A stretch of DNA of 64,000 nucleotides, taken from assembly GCF_014648495.1 (NCBI RefSeq), contig NZ_BMRF01000029.1:24220-88219 (forward strand). The letters run 5' to 3'. A program made the position numbers and the translations under genes. Under the pieces are notes generated by a model. The model did not search any database, had not been told where the DNA came from, and was given only the letters and a program-made list of their open reading frames with translations. This DNA is from Actinomadura cremea (GTDB taxonomy: Bacteria > Actinomycetota > Actinomycetes > Streptosporangiales > Streptosporangiaceae). Positions 31,571-39,015 of this stretch are shown in pieces; within the stretch, counting starts at the first letter, position 1, and the number at the start of each line of letters is the position of its first letter.

Positions 31571-33305
31571 TCGCGCCGAGGATCTCGCCGAGGCTGTAAC
31601 GGACCACGCGGTCGTCCTCGCGCGCCAGGGCCGCGGCGAGCGCCGGACGGCACCGCGCGGCGCACGTCCGCCGCAGGGCGAAGGCCGCGGTGGAGCGCAG
31701 TTCGCGGTCAGGGGCGTCCAGGGTCCGGTGGAGGGCCTCGTGCACCGGGCCGCCGGGGGGCGGTCCGCCGTGGTACGCGGCGCGCAGCGTCGCTCCCAGG
31801 GCCCGGTGCCGGGCGGGGCCGCACGGGTCGGCGAGCAGCGGCGCCCACGCATCCTCGGGCGGCGGCGCCCCCGCCTCCAGGAGCGCGGCCAGCGCCTCCG
31901 CGCGCACCAGCGGGTCCGGGTCGGTGAGCAGGGCCCGCGCGTCGGCGCCCCAGTCGCGGACGCGCCCGTCCCGTCCGAGCCCGCGCAGCGTCTCGTACCG
32001 GATGACGGGGTCCGGGTCGGCGAGCAGGACGGGCGCGGCCTGCAGGCGGCGCGCGCTCCGCTCGCCGGAGCGGAGCAGGCGGTGCGCGGCGGCGCGGCGC
32101 ACGGGGACGGCGGGGTCGGTGAGGGCGGCGTGCAGCATCGGCCGGGCCCACGGCACGTGGTCGCGGGCGGCGCCGAGCGCCGTGACGGCCGCGGCCCGCA
32201 CGTCCGGATCGGGGTCGCGCAGCAGCGGACGGACGGCCCGCACGAGCACGTCCCGGTCGTCCGCCGCCCCGTGGACGAGGGCCGGGACCCTGGCCAGGGC
32301 CGCCAGGCGGGCGGGCGAATCGGGGCGGGCGAGCAGCGTGCGCAGGACGGCGACGTCGCGCAGCGCCGAGGCGGCCGCCGCCCGGACGCCCGGTTCGGGG
32401 TCGGCGCGCAGCCCGCGGAGCGACGTCTCGGCCGTCGCGCGGTCCACCTCCGCCGAGGCGGCCACGTGTCCGACCGCGATCCGCCGGACGCGGGGGTCGC
32501 GGCCGCGCAGCAGCGGCAGCGCGTAGCGGCCGACGTCGCGGCGCACCTGCCCGAGCGCCCAGGCGGCCGCCGCCCGGACGCGCGCGGACGGCGCGTCCAG
32601 CGCGGCGCGCACCAGCGCCTCGCAGACGTCCGGGGGTGCCTGCTCGGTCACCCGGTTGCCCATGCGGGCGGCCACCACGTGCGCGGACCGGACGGCCTCG
32701 TCCGAATCGGCGTCACCGAGGTCGTCGAGCCGGACGCCGCGGCGATCGAAGTCCGAACCGTGCCGGTGGACCCGGGAGGACGGGGCGTCCAGCCATTCCT
32801 CATACCAGGCGAGGAAGTCGGGCGCCGGGTGGTAGATCGGCGGGAACCGGTCGCGGCTCGCGTCCACCGTGACGACGCGGCCCCGGCCCGGCCCCGACAG
32901 GACGAGCCGCGACTCCGGCTCGGCCGTCTCGTGGTACTCCCATTCGATGTCGTGCTGGCTCGCGAGTGGGACGGTTCCGCCGTACATGTCCCAGTACGCC
33001 CACGTGGTCGCCTCGTTCGACCACAGGCTCGGAAGGTCGTCCGGTCCGAAGGGGAACGCTCCGGCGAGCTGGGGATCGTGCTGGTCCGGGTCGAGGACGA
33101 GCAGCCCCCGGTAGGGGCCGGGGCCGCCGTTGCCGATCGCGGTGACGAACCGGCGGTAGGCGTCCGGGAGGCGGATCCCGTTGCGCCGCTCGAACGCCGC
33201 CACCCGGTCTTCGGTGAGCGGAGGGCCGAACGGGGGGACGTCCCGGTCCGCGCGCAGCGCGGCGAGCTTCGCCGCCGCCCGCGCCAGCCTTTCCTCGATC
33301 ATCAT
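31539..33305 (-). CDS. SUKH (SMI1/KNR4) domain fused to HEAT repeats
   Basis: 588 residues. Residues about 20-165 are a SUKH domain: FERRNGIRLPDAYRRFVTAIGNGG, then the WAYWDMYGG region and FLAWYEEWLD end. Residues about 215-580 are tandem HEAT repeats of roughly 31 residues with DPDPDVRAAAVTALG-type cores. SUKH proteins often act as immunity proteins against polymorphic toxins; HEAT repeats supply protein-binding surfaces. No toxin gene is near, so immunity is only one option. GTG/ATG choice: ATG 33305 fits just before the conserved helix. Confidence 0.8.
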   Translation of the reverse strand: MMIEERLARAAAKLAALRADRDVPPFGPPLTEDRVAAFERRNGIRLPDAYRRFVTAIGNGGPGPYRGLLVLDPDQHDPQLAGAFPFGPDDLPSLWSNEATTWAYWDMYGGTVPLASQHDIEWEYHETAEPESRLVLSGPGRGRVVTVDASRDRFPPIYHPAPDFLAWYEEWLDAPSSRVHRHGSDFDRRGVRLDDLGDADSDEAVRSAHVVAARMGNRVTEQAPPDVCEALVRAALDAPSARVRAAAAWALGQVRRDVGRYALPLLRGRDPRVRRIAVGHVAASAEVDRATAETSLRGLRADPEPGVRAAAASALRDVAVLRTLLARPDSPARLAALARVPALVHGAADDRDVLVRAVRPLLRDPDPDVRAAAVTALGAARDHVPWARPMLHAALTDPAVPVRRAAAHRLLRSGERSARRLQAAPVLLADPDPVIRYETLRGLGRDGRVRDWGADARALLTDPDPLVRAEALAALLEAGAPPPEDAWAPLLADPCGPARHRALGATLRAAYHGGPPPGGPVHEALHRTLDAPDRELRSTAAFALRRTCAARCRPALAAALAREDDRVVRYSLGEILGAISPDGTPAGP

Positions 33306-33352
33306 CGGGTCGGACGGAACCCCGCGCCCGGCGGTTCCGCGCGACCGGACGG

Positions 33353-33934
33353 CTAGGCGTGCGAGTCGGCGGTGGCGAGGACGGCCTGGATCTCCAGGGC
33401 GATCGCGATGGTGTCGCCGAGCATGACCTTGTCGCCCTGGAGCGGGACGTTGAACTCGATGCCGAAGTCGCCGCGGCTGATGGACGTCGTGGCGGTGAAG
33501 CCCGCGCGGGTGCCGCCCCACGGGTCGGGGCTGACGCCGTGGAACTCGGTCAGCAGCCGGACCGGGCGGGTGACGTCCTTGATCGTCAGCTCGCCGTGGA
33601 CGTGGTAGCGCGGGTTGCGGGCCCGGCGGCCGATCGCGGCCCGTTCGACGCCGTGGCCGACGAAGGTCATGACCGGGTGCTCGTCGACGTCGAGGAAGTC
33701 GGCCGAGCGGACGTGCGCGTCGCGGTCCCGGCTGCGGGTGTCGATCGAGGCCATCCGGATCTCGGCGTGCGCGCGCGAGTCGAGCGGGTCGTCCCCGATC
33801 TCCACCGCCCCGCCGAAGTCGGTGAACGAGCCGCGCACCGTCGTCATCAGGTGCCGGACCGTGAACGTGATCTCCGAATGCACCGGGTCGACGGTCCAGC
33901 GCCCGGATTCGAGGTCGGACACCTCGGCCCCCAT
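33353..33934 (-). CDS. YceI family lipid-binding protein
   Basis: 193 residues from ATG 33934, preceded by GGGGGGA. YceI-type lipocalin-like barrel: GRWTVDPVHSEITFTVRHLM (about 13-32), ADFLDVDEHPVMTF near 95, and GELTIKDVTRPVRLL near 125 with GDFGIEFNVPLQ. Such proteins bind polyprenoids or quinone-like lipids; this one has no signal peptide and is likely cytoplasmic, as is common in actinomycetes. Divergent from the universal stress protein with a 105-base gap. Confidence 0.92.
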   Translation of the reverse strand: MGAEVSDLESGRWTVDPVHSEITFTVRHLMTTVRGSFTDFGGAVEIGDDPLDSRAHAEIRMASIDTRSRDRDAHVRSADFLDVDEHPVMTFVGHGVERAAIGRRARNPRYHVHGELTIKDVTRPVRLLTEFHGVSPDPWGGTRAGFTATTSISRGDFGIEFNVPLQGDKVMLGDTIAIALEIQAVLATADSHA

Positions 33935-34039
33935 GGATCCCCCCAAATAGTGACAACTCCGAAAAACTACCTCACAACACCACAAGATCGCCTAACGTGG
34001 AGGGGGTCTGACCTGCCGCTCGGAGGGAATGCTCCGCCT

Positions 34040-34840
34040 GTGATCGGAGAACACGTCCTCGCCGGATACGTCCACGACGCCGGTGGCCGCGAGGCGCTCG
34101 ACCTCGCCCGCGCCATCGTCGCGGTGACCGGCGGCCGGCTGAGCGTCGCGACCGTCCACGCCCCCGACCGGCCGGGGGCCGCGAGCGAGGCGCACACCGT
34201 GCTGGAGCAGGCGTCCGCGCTGCTGGAGGAGGAACCCGCGGAGCTGCACGTCCAGGAGGGACGCAGCGTCGGGCGGGGCCTGACCGCGATGGCCGGGCGG
34301 ATCGGCGCGGACGTCATCGTCGTGGGCTCCCCCGAGGGCGGCGCGCACGGGCGCATCGGCGTCGGCGCGGCCGCCGACCACCTGCTGCACTCGGCCACGG
34401 AGGCCGTGATGCTCGCGCCGTCCGGCTACTCCCCCCGCGACGGCCTGGACCGGATCACGGTCATGTACGTGCGGCGCCCGCAGTGCGACGAGGCGGTGGT
34501 GCGCGCGGCCGTGGCCGCCGAGCGGCTCGGGGTGCCGCTCCGCCTCGTCACGCTCAGTCTCGGCGACGACCCCGAACGGCTCCGCGACGACCAGGCGCTG
34601 GCGATCAGGCTGGCCCTCGAGTCGTCCGAGGTCCCGCCCGAGGACGTCACCGCCGAGCTCGCCGAGGGCCCCGACGTCGCGGCCGCGATGGCCGACGCCG
34701 TCTGGGCCGACGGCGAGCTGCTCATCTGCGCGTCCAGCGAGGACGCCGCCGCGCACCGGGTCTTCCTCGGCGAGGTCGCGCTCAAGGTCCTGCGGGCCGC
34801 GCCGTGCCCGGTGACCGTCCTTCCGAGGGGCTACTTCTGA
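34040..34840 (+). CDS. Universal stress protein, two UspA-like domains
   Basis: 266 residues from GTG 34040, with GGAGGGA 12-18 bases upstream. Two Usp domains, about 1-130 and 140-265. The first retains VGSPEGGAHGRIGVGAAADHLLHSA, a variant of the ATP-binding G-2X-G-9X-G(S/T) motif. The second ends in VALKVLRAAPCPVTVLPRG but has a poor ATP loop. Usually induced under stress and dormancy; no regulatory site is clear here apart from a possible minus-10 TAACGT at 33993. Confidence 0.85.
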   Translation: MIGEHVLAGYVHDAGGREALDLARAIVAVTGGRLSVATVHAPDRPGAASEAHTVLEQASALLEEEPAELHVQEGRSVGRGLTAMAGRIGADVIVVGSPEGGAHGRIGVGAAADHLLHSATEAVMLAPSGYSPRDGLDRITVMYVRRPQCDEAVVRAAVAAERLGVPLRLVTLSLGDDPERLRDDQALAIRLALESSEVPPEDVTAELAEGPDVAAAMADAVWADGELLICASSEDAAAHRVFLGEVALKVLRAAPCPVTVLPRGYF

Positions 34841-34941
34841 GTAGTCGGAAATGACGGTCTCCCCGGTTCGGCTTGCCGTGCGCTCTTTACCTCGACTACA
34901 TTCCGTCGAGATCCGAACGTGACCTTGATCGGGGGAGCTGC

Positions 34942-35910
34942 ATGGACCCCATCGGCGAGAAGCTGCTCGATGTGGCCCGGAAGGAACTGGGCTACACCGA
35001 GAAGGACGACGGTTACACCAAGTTCGGCGACTGGTGGACCGAGAACATCGACGACGACCACGACGCGTACTTCACGACGGCCCCCTGGTGCGACATGTTC
35101 CTCGCCTGGGCGGCCGACAAGGCGGGCGTCACCGAGCAGGCCGGCCAGTTCGCCGCCACCCCCGACCACGCCAAGTGGTTCGAGGAGCACGACGCCTGGG
35201 GCGACGAGCCCGAACCCGGCGCCATCGTCTTCTACGACTGGAACGGGTCGGACGACATCGACCAGATCGACCACGTCGGCATCGTCGAGAAGGTCGACGG
35301 CAAGACCCTCCACACCATCGAGGGCAACGCCGACGGGTACAAGCTGATGCGCAAGACCCGCGACATGGACCAGGTCGTCGGCTTCGGCTACCCCGGCAAG
35401 GTCCAGGTGGCGCAGAAGTACACCCCCAAGCACGCGGCACCCGCGCCCAAGATCGACCAGCTCGCCGACTCCCGCGCCGCCACCGGCTCCCACGAGAAGG
35501 ACGGCTCGTCCGCGCAGCAGCACCTGCCCGTCCAGGAGGTCGCGCTCGGCGGCGTCCTCGCCCTGGTCCTGTGCGGGACCGCGGCCCTGGCCGTCGGCCG
35601 CGCCGCCGCCGCCAGGACCCCGACCACCCCGCCCATCCGCGTCCGCAAGCGCGGCCGGCACCACCGGCCCGCCACCCCGGTCGCCCTCCCGACCGACGTC
35701 ACCCCCGCCGACCTGGACGCCGCCGAGGCCGGCACCACGGTCATGCCCGCGCTCTCCCTCGCCGCCGCCCACCAGGCCGAGGACCGCGAGTTCTGGGGCC
35801 GCATCGCCCACCTCGAGGAGGACACGGAGCTCGCGTTCTGGAACTCTTTGCACGCCGAGAGCGCCGACTCCGCCCCCGACGAGTACGCAACCGGTCTGAA
35901 GTTCCGCTAG
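34942..35910 (+). CDS. CHAP-domain amidase-like protein with internal membrane segment
   Basis: 322 residues from ATG 34942. Residues about 5-155 are a CHAP domain, with likely catalytic Cys50 (APWCDMFLAW) and His111 (DHVGIVEK), and Asn129 as third residue. It is followed by a linker, a single membrane helix about 199-219, then a basic and alanine-rich tail ending near the Trp-containing EFWGRIAHLEEDTELAFWN. CHAP enzymes usually cut peptidoglycan, but there is no N-terminal signal peptide, so topology and site of action are unclear. The gene precedes the tRNA cluster. Confidence 0.8.
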   Translation: MDPIGEKLLDVARKELGYTEKDDGYTKFGDWWTENIDDDHDAYFTTAPWCDMFLAWAADKAGVTEQAGQFAATPDHAKWFEEHDAWGDEPEPGAIVFYDWNGSDDIDQIDHVGIVEKVDGKTLHTIEGNADGYKLMRKTRDMDQVVGFGYPGKVQVAQKYTPKHAAPAPKIDQLADSRAATGSHEKDGSSAQQHLPVQEVALGGVLALVLCGTAALAVGRAAAARTPTTPPIRVRKRGRHHRPATPVALPTDVTPADLDAAEAGTTVMPALSLAAAHQAEDREFWGRIAHLEEDTELAFWNSLHAESADSAPDEYATGLKFR

Positions 35911-35950
35911 AGTTGTCCATGTCGCCAGGGGGAAGCCCCCCGGCAGGCAG

Positions 35951-36023
35951 GCGGACGTGGCTCAGTTGGTAGAGCATCACCTTGCCAAGGTGAGGGTCGC
36001 GGGTTCGAATCCCGTCGTCCGCT
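35951..36023 (+). tRNA. tRNA-Gly (GCC)
   Basis: 73 bases. Acceptor arms GCGGACG/CGTCCGC, D arm GCTC...GAGC, anticodon stem TCACC/GGTGA with GCC at 35984-35986, T arm GCGGG/CCCGT with TTCGAAT loop. No encoded CCA. Confidence 0.97.
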
Positions 36024-36051
36024 CTGAATGAGGCCAAGGCGGCCTCGCTCT

Positions 36052-36122
36052 GGTGGAGTGGCCGAGAGGCGAGGCAACGGCCTGCAAAGCCGTGTACACG
36101 GGTTCAAATCCCGTCTCCACCT
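36052..36122 (+). tRNA. tRNA-Cys (GCA)
   Basis: 71 bases. Acceptor arms GGTGGAG/CTCCACC, anticodon stem ACGGC/GCCGT with GCA at 36084-36086, T arm ACGGG/CCCGT with TTCAAAT loop. No encoded CCA. 28 bases after tRNA-Gly. Confidence 0.97.
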
Positions 36123-36139
36123 CGCATGCGTTTACGCAA

Positions 36140-36211
36140 GGGCGATTAGCTCAGTGGGAGAGCGCTACCTTGACACGGTAGAGGTCACTGGTTCAATCCC
36201 AGTATCGCCCA
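36140..36211 (+). tRNA. tRNA-Val (GAC)
   Basis: 72 bases. Acceptor arms GGGCGAT/ATCGCCC, anticodon stem CTACC/GGTAG with GAC at 36172-36174, T arm ACTGG/CCAGT with TTCAATC loop. No encoded CCA. Third of a Gly-Cys-Val cluster. Confidence 0.97.
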
Positions 36212-36275
36212 CACGAGGCGGCGTGGGCTGCTTGATGCAAGCACCTGCGCCACTGCCTACGTCTGCGGTTTTCAT

Positions 36276-36317
36276 CTGAGGGCCCTCAGCCCCCCCTTCG
36301 CGGGGGCTCCGCCCCCG
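36276..36317 (+). terminator. Hairpins ending the tRNA transcript
   Basis: A 14-base palindrome CTGAGGGCCCTCAG (36276-36289) is followed by a CGGGGGCTCCGCCCCCG hairpin (36301-36317). They lie 65-105 bases past tRNA-Val with no plus-strand gene after them. Confidence 0.55.
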
Positions 36318-36377
36318 ATTCCCGCCATCCGAGATCGCCGACAGGCGTAGCCGGTCGTGGCCGTGTAAACGTCGGTT

Positions 36378-36416
36378 GACCGCGGCCCAGCGCGTGATCC
36401 GCGCTGGGCCGCGGTC
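36378..36416 (-). terminator. Strong hairpin after the DUF3159 gene
   Basis: Perfect 17-base arms (36378-36394 and 36400-36416) around a TGATC loop, extendable by three pairs. It begins 18 bases beyond the minus-strand stop at 36434 and can also back up the tRNA terminators. Confidence 0.7.
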
Positions 36417-36433
36417 GACGCAGGGGGCACCGC

Positions 36434-37135
36434 TCAGCTCCGCGTGGAGACCGGCGCGTCGGCGGACGCGACCAGGCGCTTGGTGGAACGGCGGAACGCC
36501 CAGAAGATCACCACGGCGACCACCCCCGTCAGCGGGAAGCCCATCACCGTGTCCGCGACCGCCAGCCCGCCGGTGGAGTCGGCGAGGTAGAGCCACTCCT
36601 GCACCACGAACCGGGCGGCGCCCATCACCGTCAGCGCGAGCGTGGCGAGGTAGTGCGCGCGCAGCGAGGAGCGGTCCTCGCGCCAGGCGTGCTCGCCGCC
36701 GTGCACGGCGTTCCAGATCACCCCGGTCAGCGGCCGGCGCATGAGGATCGTGGCGAGCGTGACGACGGCCACGGCCAGGGAGGCCCAGATCCCGATCAGG
36801 AAGAAGTCGTTGGCCGACCCGGTCAGCGCGGAGACGCCTCCGGCGGCCACGACCCCGATCAGCCCGCCGGACGCCGAGCCGAGCGGCTTCCCGCGCCGGA
36901 GCTGCACTCCGGCGACCACCAGGGCGACGGCGATCGAGATCCCGATGGCGACCGGCAGCGAGACGAAGGCGACGGCCGTCGCGAACACCACGGTCGGGAT
37001 CGCCGAGGCCACGATCCCCCACGGACCGCCGACGGCGTCCAGCATCGTCTGCTTCACGTCGGTGCGATCGGTCGCGGTCGGTCCTTCCGGCGAGTCGGAC
37101 AGGTCCTCGATCACGGTCGGAGTGGGCAGTGCCAT
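36434..37135 (-). CDS. DUF3159 integral membrane protein
   Basis: 233 residues from ATG 37135, chosen because GAGAGGA precedes it. Residues 1-45 are cytoplasmic and acidic; then about six membrane helices, e.g. IVASAIPTVVFATAVAFVSLPVAIG and LIGVVAAGGVSALTG. WREDRSSLRAHYLATLALT is the family's polar loop. DUF3159 members are actinobacterial and uncharacterised; some resemble intracellular septation-type proteins. It stands alone between tRNAs and the iron-box region. Confidence 0.82.
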   Translation of the reverse strand: MALPTPTVIEDLSDSPEGPTATDRTDVKQTMLDAVGGPWGIVASAIPTVVFATAVAFVSLPVAIGISIAVALVVAGVQLRRGKPLGSASGGLIGVVAAGGVSALTGSANDFFLIGIWASLAVAVVTLATILMRRPLTGVIWNAVHGGEHAWREDRSSLRAHYLATLALTVMGAARFVVQEWLYLADSTGGLAVADTVMGFPLTGVVAVVIFWAFRRSTKRLVASADAPVSTRS

Positions 37136-37290
37136 GTCGTTCCTCTCGTTCTCCGGGCGTCCCACGGCGGTGAATCTCATGACCTCGATTCCATCGGTCG
37201 CCGCGCCCGCGCGGCAGTGGGAGCACGTCACCACTTCGCCATGACGTGGTGTCACACGTGCCCCGGCGAACCGGCGAGGACCTCGGACTA

Positions 37291-37304
37291 TTAGGCTCGC
37301 CTGA
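37291..37304 (+). promoter_or_regulatory. Iron-box-like half site (DtxR/IdeR type)
   Basis: TTAGGCTCGCCTGA matches 12 of 14 positions of the right part of the actinobacterial iron box (TTAGGCTCACCTAA). It sits just upstream of a strong AAGGAGAG ribosome-binding site at 37318-37325. The left part of a full 19-base box is degenerate. Confidence 0.45.
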
Positions 37305-37328
37305 CTTTCGCGTGTCGAAGGAGAGTTC

Positions 37329-37436
37329 ATGGGCGGGCCGTCGGGACGGGACGTGCTGCGGAGTGCGGTCCGCGGGCAGCGCCGGGAACGCGCTGCCCGC
37401 GGGCGGCCGGCCTGGTCGGGGACCAGGGACGCCTAG
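37329..37436 (+). pseudogene. 35-codon stub behind the iron box
   Basis: ATG 37329, placed four bases after a good ribosome-binding site, opens a frame of 35 codons (MGGPSGRDVLRSAVRGQRRE onward). The N-terminal GRDVLRSAVRGQRR pattern resembles the start of ABC exporters in actinomycete siderophore loci (GRELLRxxVRGQRR), which suggests the rest of such a gene was deleted. Alternatively it is a real micro-protein. Two hairpins inside and behind it would stop transcription, and the next plus-strand gene is over 4 kb away. Confidence 0.35.
37370..37427. terminator. Two stacked hairpins, likely bidirectional terminator
   Basis: Perfect 13-base arms CCGCGGGCAGCGC/GCGCTGCCCGCGG (37370-37402) and a second hairpin CCTGGTC/GACCAGG (37411-37427). 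They lie just downstream of the minus-strand BpsA-like stop and within the plus-strand stub. Confidence 0.6.
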
Positions 37437-38932
37437 GAGATCGATGCCAGCCGGTGGGCCGGGAGTTCCAGGACGGTGGCGTCCTGCGCCCACGGCGCGA
37501 CGCGGGCCACCTCCGCGCGGGCCTCGCGCTTGGTGAGGCCCTCCCTGGTGAGGGCGTCGCGCCAGGCGTTGGCGACCTTCCCGTGCGCGCGGTCCATCAG
37601 CGTGCGGGCGAGCGTGCCGGACGGCTCGCGGCGGACGGCGTCGACGTGCGCGCCGCGGGCGGTCAGCTCGTACACGGGCGCGAGGATCTCGGCGGGTCCG
37701 GCGAGGTCGGCGGCGGTGAACACGCGGACGCGTTCGGCGCGGGTGGCGAGCAGGACGCGGACGAGCGCGGGTTCTAGTCCGGGCGGCAGGGCGATCGCGG
37801 CGCGGCGGACGGTCGCGGCGTAGGGCTTGTCGAGCCAGGTCGCCAGCCGGACCCGCGGGACGTTCGGCAGGACGTCCCCGGGCCACGGGCCCACCAGGAC
37901 GTCGGGGTCCAAATCGGCGACCGAGTCGGGGGTCAGCGCGAGGTCGGCCGTCGATTCCACCGACTGCGGGCCGTGCGTGTAGATCGCGGACGCGAACCTG
38001 TCGGCGCGGGCGGCCACGGCGGGCAGGGTCTTCGTGGTGGGGCGCAGGACGTACAGGTCGGCGGCCGACCCGATCGCCTCGGCACCGAAATAGCGGTTGA
38101 AGTCGGGATAGATGGCCTCGGAGAGCAGGTTCAGCTCGCTCAGCGCGTTCTGCACCTTGAGGGCGAGCGCCGGGGTGAGGTCGCCGGCGCCGTAGGCGAG
38201 CAGGACGCGGCCGCGCGCGGGGTCGCGGAGACCCTCGACGGCGCGGGCGACGAACAGGCCGACGCCGTCCGGGGTGTAGGGCGGGTCGGTGATCGCGAGA
38301 TCGTGGTCGCGGGCCGAGGGCGGCAGGCCGAGGCGCAGGTCGGCCCAGCGGGTGCGGACGTCGAGGCCCAGCCGCCGCGCCTCCTCGTCGATGTAGGCGA
38401 GGATGCGGTCGTCGATGTCGACGACGGTCGTGCGGACGTGGGGGTGGATCAGGCCGACGGCGAGCGAGGTCAGGTCGTGGTCGCCGACGCACAGCAGGTG
38501 CGCGCCCGGCAGCCAGAAGCGGGCGCCGAGGAACAGCGCCCGGCGGACGACGGTCTCGGGGGTCGCGGACACGTGGTCGAGCGCCCGCCGGCCCCGGGGC
38601 GCGCGGGCGATGAGGTCGGCGAGCCGCTCGACGGCCGGGGCGTGCTCGGGCAGCAGGTGCCCGACGGGGTCGGCCGGGACGGACGGGTGCGCCTTGAGCA
38701 GCGCGGACAGCTCGGGCGTCGGCGTGAGGCGGTACCGGTCGCCGGACCGCTCGACCGGGACGGTCCGCAGCAGCGCCTCGATCGAGCGGCGCGGCGCGGC
38801 CGTCGCGCGGACGAGCTCGGCGCGGGTGCGCCAGCCCTCGGCGAGGAGGGCGAGCGCCGCGTGGACGCGCACCGGGTCCATGCCGTCCACGACGGGCGGC
38901 GCCGCGCCCTCGTCCGCACCGGGTTCGTCCAT
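37433..38932 (-). CDS. BpsA-like aminopropyltransferase (DUF43 methyltransferase fold)
   Basis: 499 residues. N-terminal winged-helix-like part (about 20-75: LLAEGWRTRAELVRATAAPRR) followed by a Rossmann catalytic domain about 130-360: LLCVGDHDLTSLAVGLI, TVVDIDDRILAYID, and the catalytic-loop ITDPPYTPDGV. These match branched-chain polyamine synthase BpsA (DUF43), which adds aminopropyl groups to spermidine in thermophiles. The C-terminal about 380-499 is extra relative to archaeal enzymes. Whether it makes polyamines here is unknown. Confidence 0.75.
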   Translation of the reverse strand: MDEPGADEGAAPPVVDGMDPVRVHAALALLAEGWRTRAELVRATAAPRRSIEALLRTVPVERSGDRYRLTPTPELSALLKAHPSVPADPVGHLLPEHAPAVERLADLIARAPRGRRALDHVSATPETVVRRALFLGARFWLPGAHLLCVGDHDLTSLAVGLIHPHVRTTVVDIDDRILAYIDEEARRLGLDVRTRWADLRLGLPPSARDHDLAITDPPYTPDGVGLFVARAVEGLRDPARGRVLLAYGAGDLTPALALKVQNALSELNLLSEAIYPDFNRYFGAEAIGSAADLYVLRPTTKTLPAVAARADRFASAIYTHGPQSVESTADLALTPDSVADLDPDVLVGPWPGDVLPNVPRVRLATWLDKPYAATVRRAAIALPPGLEPALVRVLLATRAERVRVFTAADLAGPAEILAPVYELTARGAHVDAVRREPSGTLARTLMDRAHGKVANAWRDALTREGLTKREARAEVARVAPWAQDATVLELPAHRLASIS

Positions 38933-38943
38933 CCGGGCAGTCT

Positions 38944-38987
38944 ACGGCCGGCCCGGCGGCGGTGCGGGCCGCCGCCGGGCCGGCCGT
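38944..38987 (-). terminator. Very stable hairpin downstream of kshA
   Basis: Perfect 19-base arms (38944-38962 and 38969-38987) around a TGCGGG loop. It lies between the kshA stop and the BpsA-like start, both minus-strand, so it should end the kshA message and insulate the next gene. Confidence 0.75.
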
Positions 38988-39015
38988 GGACCCCCGCGCC
39001 CCGGAAGGGCGGCGC

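Noticed and set aside
35951-36211. tRNA cluster as a mobile-element attachment site
   Set aside because: No direct repeat of a tRNA 3' end and no integrase were found near it.
36434-37330. A longer start for the DUF3159 protein at 37330
   Set aside because: The extra 65 residues are not conserved-looking, whereas ATG 37135 has a ribosome-binding site; the long start would also cover the iron box.
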